A program made the position numbers and the translations under genes. Positions 31,722-35,209 of a DNA stretch of 35,209 nucleotides are shown piece by piece (the first letter of the stretch is position 1; each line of letters opens with the position of its first letter). Under the pieces are notes generated by a model, which ran no database searches, was not told the DNA's origin, and saw only the letters and a program-made list of their open reading frames with translations. Source of the DNA: Halobacteriovoraceae bacterium. Lineage in GTDB: Bacteria > Bdellovibrionota > Bacteriovoracia > Bacteriovoracales > Bacteriovoracaceae. The stretch covers positions 1 to 35,209 of the forward strand of contig PAZA01000068.1 in assembly GCA_002715375.1 (NCBI GenBank), read 5' to 3'.

Positions 31722-32216
31722 ATGTTTATAAACAAGTTAATTAAGAAACCAATTTTACCTATAGCTTTTCTCCTCACATATCTTCTAATCCATCAATTAG
31801 AGGAAAAAAAAATAATAGATTTATCTGAAAGGGCTGAAATTCTAAAGGCAACTTCTTGCAGGGCCGTTCTTGTAAACCTAAAACGTCGAGTTCCAAAAAA
31901 CTGGTCTACAACTTGTGAAAATAATATCCTGACAATTGAAATGGAGAAATCCCTTAAAAATGTAAAAAATAAAAAAAATTTCCAGGCATACCTTTATAGA
32001 GAACTTGCTAATGATATTATCTTTACAGCAAAAAGCTCCCCAGTAGATACCTTGGAAAATGTAACTTTAGCTCGCTTTATCGTAAATTCAGACAAGATTA
32101 TTATCAAAGCAGCTATTTTCGGTGACGATTTGGTAAAATTCACAACACTTAAGAGCAAAAGGTTAATCCTTAATCACTTCAAAAAAACTGTCAAGGTTAA
32201 AGAATTTTTCAAATAA
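31722..32216 (+). CDS. Small protein with N-terminal membrane segment, unknown
   Basis: A 164-residue protein beginning MFINKLIKKPILPIAFLLTY, a basic end and one hydrophobic segment (residues about 10-22) that is either a signal anchor or an uncleaved signal peptide. The rest is soluble-looking, basic, with two Cys (in ATSCRAVLV and STTCENN) that could pair in the periplasm. No family recognised. The ATG at 31722 is preferred to a TTG at 31698; neither has a strong ribosome binding site. Its last 54 nt overlap, head-on, the end of the RluA-family gene on the minus strand, so both reading frames are constrained there. Confidence 0.65.
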   Translation: MFINKLIKKPILPIAFLLTYLLIHQLEEKKIIDLSERAEILKATSCRAVLVNLKRRVPKNWSTTCENNILTIEMEKSLKNVKNKKNFQAYLYRELANDIIFTAKSSPVDTLENVTLARFIVNSDKIIIKAAIFGDDLVKFTTLKSKRLILNHFKKTVKVKEFFK

Positions 32217-32897
32217 GTAAGCATTCATAGCTTTTCCCTTTATAGTCATTCCTTCTAAAGGAACTTCATAGTAAAGAGCATGCAAAAAAATTCTTAGTGA
32301 CGGCCCCCCCCCATACAATTCGTCTCCTAAAATAGGAAAACCTAAATGAGATAGTTGAGCCCTTATTTGATGCCTAAGACCTGTCTTTAATTTTATCATT
32401 AGAAGTGAAACTTTTTTTTCAGAATTATAATGAACTTTCTTAATTAATATTTTACCTTCTCTGGTTTCTTTCAAGAATTTTTTTTCTCTATGATCGGAAA
32501 CAACCATTTTCTTTCCATGCTTTAAAGATGGACGAAGAAAAGAGGTATACTCACCATCGCTTTCAAAATGCCCCTCAACAATAGTTAAATAACATTTTTC
32601 TTTAACCAAATTATTAAAATCTTCTCTTATATTTAAATAATCTTTTTCATCTTTAACAAGAACTAAAACTCCTGAAGTTCCATAATCAAGACGATACAGC
32701 AACCCTCGATCCATATTATTTTTATTAACTTTTAAAGCCTCGAAATAATTATTATTTCTTAAAAAACTTAAACAGTTATCTTTTTCATTATACTTCAAAG
32801 GATGAGAGTGAATTCCCGAAGACTTATTTAAGATAATACACTTAGCATCCTCATGAAGAACTTCTATTTCAGGTCCTTCATAAACAGGATAAATCAT
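32163..32897 (-). CDS. RluA-family pseudouridine synthase, catalytic part (gene split by a frameshift)
   Basis: The 244-residue frame from MIYPVYEGPEIEVL contains the full RluA-type catalytic domain: ILNKSSGIHSHP, the catalytic Asp in YRLDYGTSGVLVL (Tyr in place of the usual His before RLD), and KTGLRHQIRAQLSHLGFPILGDELYGG. It would isomerise uridines in rRNA or tRNA. It is not the complete gene. The frame remains open upstream of the ATG, and the missing S4-like N-terminus is found in the adjacent frame at 32927-33085, the two joining by a -1 shift at ten A (32948-32957, T on the plus strand). The joined protein would be 307 residues, a normal RluA-family size. The ATG at 32897 has a poor ribosome binding site (AAAAAG). 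The 3' end overlaps the convergent gene by 54 nt. Confidence 0.85.
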   Translation of the reverse strand: MIYPVYEGPEIEVLHEDAKCIILNKSSGIHSHPLKYNEKDNCLSFLRNNNYFEALKVNKNNMDRGLLYRLDYGTSGVLVLVKDEKDYLNIREDFNNLVKEKCYLTIVEGHFESDGEYTSFLRPSLKHGKKMVVSDHREKKFLKETREGKILIKKVHYNSEKKVSLLMIKLKTGLRHQIRAQLSHLGFPILGDELYGGGPSLRIFLHALYYEVPLEGMTIKGKAMNAYLFEKFFNLDSFFEVIKD

Positions 32898-32926
32898 CTT
32901 TTTATTGATTATATCGATTGGTATAC

Positions 32927-33085
32927 TTATTTCCGTTTTAGAAATGATTTTTTTTTTAGAATTTTCTTATTTAAGACAAATTTCTTAATTTCTCTTTTAG
33001 AGGCTCCAAATAGAGTTATCAATAAGTCTTCAAAAGTCTCATATGATTGCAATATAGATAATTTTATTTCTTTTTCTATTATCAT
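32927..33085 (-). CDS. N-terminal S4-like part of the split RluA-family gene
   Basis: A 52-residue frame starting MIIEKEIKLSILQSY and containing FEDLLITLFGASKREIKKFV, which reads like the S4 RNA-binding region at the start of RluA proteins. It ends early, in FLKRK, after a run of ten A (plus-strand T run 32948-32957). If one nucleotide is re-read there, the frame continues through KTEISIPIDIINKK straight into MIYPVYEGPE of the catalytic part, without a stop. GGA at 6 nt precedes the ATG, and AGGAG is a little further up. It starts 26 nt after the motB stop on the same strand. It may be a disrupted gene, a sequencing error in a homopolymer, or a slippage-expressed gene. Confidence 0.7.
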   Translation of the reverse strand: MIIEKEIKLSILQSYETFEDLLITLFGASKREIKKFVLNKKILKKKSFLKRK

Positions 33086-33111
33086 ATTCTTCCAAATATC
33101 AAATAAAACTC

Positions 33112-33978
33112 CTATTGTGAATCAACCTTTTTTCCTGGAGTCCTCAAATCTGTCTTTCTTAATAAAAACTCTACTCTTCTACTTTGAACTTCATCTGGAC
33201 TCCCTCCTTCATTATAACGGAAGGGCCTAGTATCTCCATAAAAGACTGTGCTTATTTTTGAGGGTCTTACACCTCTTTTAATGAGTGCTCTTGTTACACC
33301 ATCAGCTCGATAAGCAGAAAGGTTGAATGCATCTAATTTTCCGTCTAAGGAAGTCTCCCCAAGGCTAGCATGACCCTCAACAAATACATTCCAATCTTTT
33401 GCCCTTAGAAGCTGTATTAGCCTATCAAAAACTTCTATCGAAATTTCTTGAATTTTTACAGAGCCCTTCTTAAATAAGATACGGTCTTTAATTCTTACTT
33501 TAATTCCCTCAGGCAACTCATAAATGTCTACGTTATCTGTAAGAGAATATTCTCTTAAATCCTGCTTCATCACATTCAAGACTTCATCAGATTCTCTATT
33601 AACTTCATGTTTATTTAGTAACCCTTCCATTGTTAAGAAATCGATAGGAAAAGGTTTGACTGGCTGTTCAGCTTCAATCATTGTCGGTGCATTGTCGGCA
33701 GACTTACCACGATGGATAATTTCACCATGTTTTAAAACATTCCCGCCAAAGGTATTTCTTAAAGATCCCAAGGCAGCTTCAAATTTAGCTGATTCAGTCT
33801 TCGCAAATGAAAGAAGGAGGACAAAAAATGTCAAAAGAAGTGTCACTAGATCTGAAAATGTGGCCATCCACCCGGGAAGACCAGGAACACATATCTCACA
33901 TTCCGGACACTCTTGCTCCTCAGCGCCTCCACCGTCTCCGCCGCCTGCACCTTCTTCTCCTTCAGCCTCTTCTGCCAT
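33112..33978 (-). CDS. motB: Flagellar stator protein MotB (PomB-like)
   Basis: A 288-residue inner-membrane protein that anchors the stator to peptidoglycan and carries the ion-binding Asp. The single membrane span with Asp43 (WMATFSDLVTLLLTFFVLLLSF, about 37-58) is followed by a linker with the plug region, and an OmpA-like domain (about 170-280: FVEGHASLGETS, NLSAYRADGVTRALIKRGV and RRVEFLLRK). The segment GLPGWMATFSD and the Cys residues before it resemble Vibrio PomB, suggesting possible Na+ coupling. Residues 4-23 are an unusual Glu/Gly/Ala-rich stretch, followed by CPECEIC (24-30). The gene lies 16 nt after motA and probably shares its transcript. Confidence 0.94.
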   Translation of the reverse strand: MAEEAEGEEGAGGGDGGGAEEQECPECEICVPGLPGWMATFSDLVTLLLTFFVLLLSFAKTESAKFEAALGSLRNTFGGNVLKHGEIIHRGKSADNAPTMIEAEQPVKPFPIDFLTMEGLLNKHEVNRESDEVLNVMKQDLREYSLTDNVDIYELPEGIKVRIKDRILFKKGSVKIQEISIEVFDRLIQLLRAKDWNVFVEGHASLGETSLDGKLDAFNLSAYRADGVTRALIKRGVRPSKISTVFYGDTRPFRYNEGGSPDEVQSRRVEFLLRKTDLRTPGKKVDSQ

Positions 33979-33994
33979 ACTTTAAATCCTTAAC

Positions 33995-34759
33995 TTATTC
34001 TCCAGCGTCCTCAACTTCTCTCTGAGCTGGAGGAAGAAACGAACTAAGTTTTTCTTTAATAAGTCTTGGGTTTTCACCCGCTACAATACCTAAGGTTCCG
34101 GCAATTATAATGGACATTTTAGTTGCCTCTTGCTTTGACCTAAAGGCGAGCTTCGCCTTGACGGGGTTACCTGCAATGTTTGCAATCAATGAACCATAAA
34201 ATGTAGTCAAAAGTGCAATGGCCATAGCAGGTCCAATAGCTGACTGATCCTGTAAGTTACCAAGCATGATAACCAACCCAATAAGTGTTCCAATCATTCC
34301 AAAAGCTGGGCCATCTTCAGCTACTCCGGCAAAGAGGTCAGATCCCATCTTATGTCTTTCAACCATGGCATCAATTTCGAGCTGTAAAATTGCACTGATG
34401 ACTTCAGGAGGACGGTTATCTGCAGCTAGAGTCATAGCTTTTTTTAAGAAAGGATCATCTATAGGAACCTTTTCAAGGGCAAATATAGACTCTCTCCTGG
34501 CAGTCTCTGCTAAATTTCCAATCTCATCAATCGTAGATTTTGGATCGGCTGGAGAGAAGAAGATTGCCTTTAAGAAATAGGTAGGAATTGATAGAACGGT
34601 TTCCAAAGGCCACTTAATAAATGTCGCTCCAACCATACCGAAAATAACTGTGAACATACTAGGTGGGTCAATAAAAGCACCAAGGCCTGAAGCCATAAGA
34701 ATTGTAGCTAAAACGGCACCTATACAAACAACAAAACCAATAACTGTGGATATATCCAT
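33995..34759 (-). CDS. motA: Flagellar stator protein MotA (PomA-like)
   Basis: A 254-residue membrane protein, the length of PomA, with four hydrophobic segments. GLGAFIDPPSMFTVIFGMVGAT is near the N-terminus; the cytoplasmic loop carries the charged stretch NLAETARRESIFALE that contacts FliG. GSDLFAGVAEDGPAFGMIGTLIGLVIMLGNL and the last span precede a positively charged C-terminus. These segments match PomA/MotA; the Na+ or H+ type cannot be proven from sequence. A GAGGAAC ribosome binding site precedes the ATG. A candidate flagellar-sigma promoter is at 34791-34817. Confidence 0.95.
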   Translation of the reverse strand: MDISTVIGFVVCIGAVLATILMASGLGAFIDPPSMFTVIFGMVGATFIKWPLETVLSIPTYFLKAIFFSPADPKSTIDEIGNLAETARRESIFALEKVPIDDPFLKKAMTLAADNRPPEVISAILQLEIDAMVERHKMGSDLFAGVAEDGPAFGMIGTLIGLVIMLGNLQDQSAIGPAMAIALLTTFYGSLIANIAGNPVKAKLAFRSKQEATKMSIIIAGTLGIVAGENPRLIKEKLSSFLPPAQREVEDAGE

Positions 34760-34790
34760 ACTAGTTCCTCTAAATTAGTTCCTTTCCCTC

Positions 34791-34817
34791 TAATCGGAAC
34801 CAATGAGAAACAATTAA
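34791..34817 (-). promoter_or_regulatory. Candidate sigma28 (FliA)-like promoter of motAB
   Basis: On the minus strand TTAATTGT (34810-34817), an 11-nt spacer and TCCGATTA (34791-34798) match TAAAGTTT-N11-GCCGATAA at 11 of 16 positions. The predicted start lies about 25 nt before the motA ATG. The rest of the 137-nt gap contains only a short GGCA-type hairpin. Confidence 0.35.
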
Positions 34818-34896
34818 TTTTTTTTATAGAACATTAAGAAAGGCATTTTTTGCCTATATAAAATGAAAGCAAGTATTGCGGGTGTTAGTTTTTAAT

Positions 34897-35148
34897 TTAT
34901 TGATTTTCCGTATCAATTTCGGAGATTGATCCTTCAAAATTAGAGTTTAAAAAGACCATCATATGCTCTCTTAATTGTTCAAGAGTCACTTCCTCTTCAT
35001 CTAGTACTAATTCTTTTTTTATGTAATCAACAGGAAAGCCAGTCAGGCTTGAAAGAGAACTCATTTGGATTTTTTCTTGGCGGTCATCAATTTTTAAAGC
35101 GCAATTTCCATTTAAGGAACTTTTTATGTCCTTACTTGGGATATCCAT
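34897..35148 (-). CDS. Small acidic protein upstream of motAB, unknown
   Basis: An 83-residue protein with no signal peptide or membrane segment. The middle part (MSSLSSLTGFPVDYIKKELV) and the following VTLEQLREHMMVFLNSNFEG look like two or three helices, possibly a small HTH or adaptor; the tail is acidic. I recognise no family. The ATG at 35148 has GGAG at a 6-nt spacing; a GTG at 35154 is too close to it. It lies 137 nt upstream of motA on the same strand, so a link to motility is possible, but a separate promoter for motA is predicted. The last 50 nt of the window beyond it hold nothing recognisable. Confidence 0.65.
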   Translation of the reverse strand: MDIPSKDIKSSLNGNCALKIDDRQEKIQMSSLSSLTGFPVDYIKKELVLDEEEVTLEQLREHMMVFLNSNFEGSISEIDTENQ

Positions 35149-35209
35149 ATACACTCCTTTGTAATCTTACAACCAATTCCTAGGTTTCTTACTTTCACCA
35201 AGCGTCAAG

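Noticed and set aside
32853-33230. 125-residue plus-strand ORF over the motB end and the split RluA gene
   Set aside because: It is a Phe/Ile-rich shadow of the minus-strand reading; the minus strand carries the recognisable S4-like and MotB sequences.

Overview
The window is AT-rich, densely coded chromosomal DNA from a Gram-negative, flagellated bacterium. Lipobox lipoproteins, a LysM lytic transglycosylase, a Prc-type protease, an ADP-heptose-type glycosyltransferase, PomAB-like stators, an Rsm22-type methyltransferase and a degenerate HD-GYP protein together suggest Bdellovibrionota, perhaps a low-GC Bacteriovorax/Halobacteriovorax-like lineage. The lineage is inferred from gene content and is moderately confident. 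There is no phage, integron, IS or CRISPR. It looks like core chromosome with several poorly known lineage-specific genes.

Layout. 1-3.5 kb: a tiny ORF, then on the minus strand an Rsm22-like methyltransferase, citrate synthase and orotate phosphoribosyltransferase. 3.6-10.4 kb, plus strand: SfsA, a secreted trypsin-like lipoprotein protease, a dipeptide ABC cassette (binding protein and two permeases, no ATPases), a degenerate HD-GYP-like protein and a small ExoX-tail-like protein. 10.4-20.3 kb, minus strand, reading from high to low coordinates: cysteine desulfurase, ThiI, Prc protease, a small coupled gene, a GT9 heptosyltransferase, a dipeptide epimerase, a MltD-like transglycosylase and a GT4 glycosyltransferase. 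Much of this block concerns the cell envelope and murein. 20.5-22.5 kb, plus strand: two unknown lipoproteins, each behind a related structured leader. 22.5-25 kb: a Sel1-like small protein and a hybrid histidine kinase, divergent around a near-perfect Fur-box core. 25-30.6 kb: family B DNA polymerase, prolyl aminopeptidase, a zinc-ribbon membrane protein, DAHP synthase/chorismate mutase and a PhaR-domain protein. 30.7-35.2 kb: a WYL regulator, a small membrane protein, a RluA-family pseudouridine synthase split by a frameshift, motB, motA and a small unknown protein.

The two most interesting items are: (1) a pair of related leader RNAs, about 80 nt each, in front of the adjacent lipoprotein genes at 20611 and 21607. 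They share colinear sequence blocks, a closing helix P1 with compensatory changes, and a second hairpin P2 that masks the ribosome binding site, so they are a candidate undescribed cis-regulatory RNA. (2) A RluA-family gene whose N-terminal S4-like region lies in another frame upstream. The two parts join exactly by one -1 shift at a run of ten A, so the gene is either disrupted or expressed by slippage.

Smaller themes are terminator-like hairpins that overlap coding ends, with the stop codon in or at the loop, and several start codons that the Shine-Dalgarno position moves downstream of the longest possible ORF.
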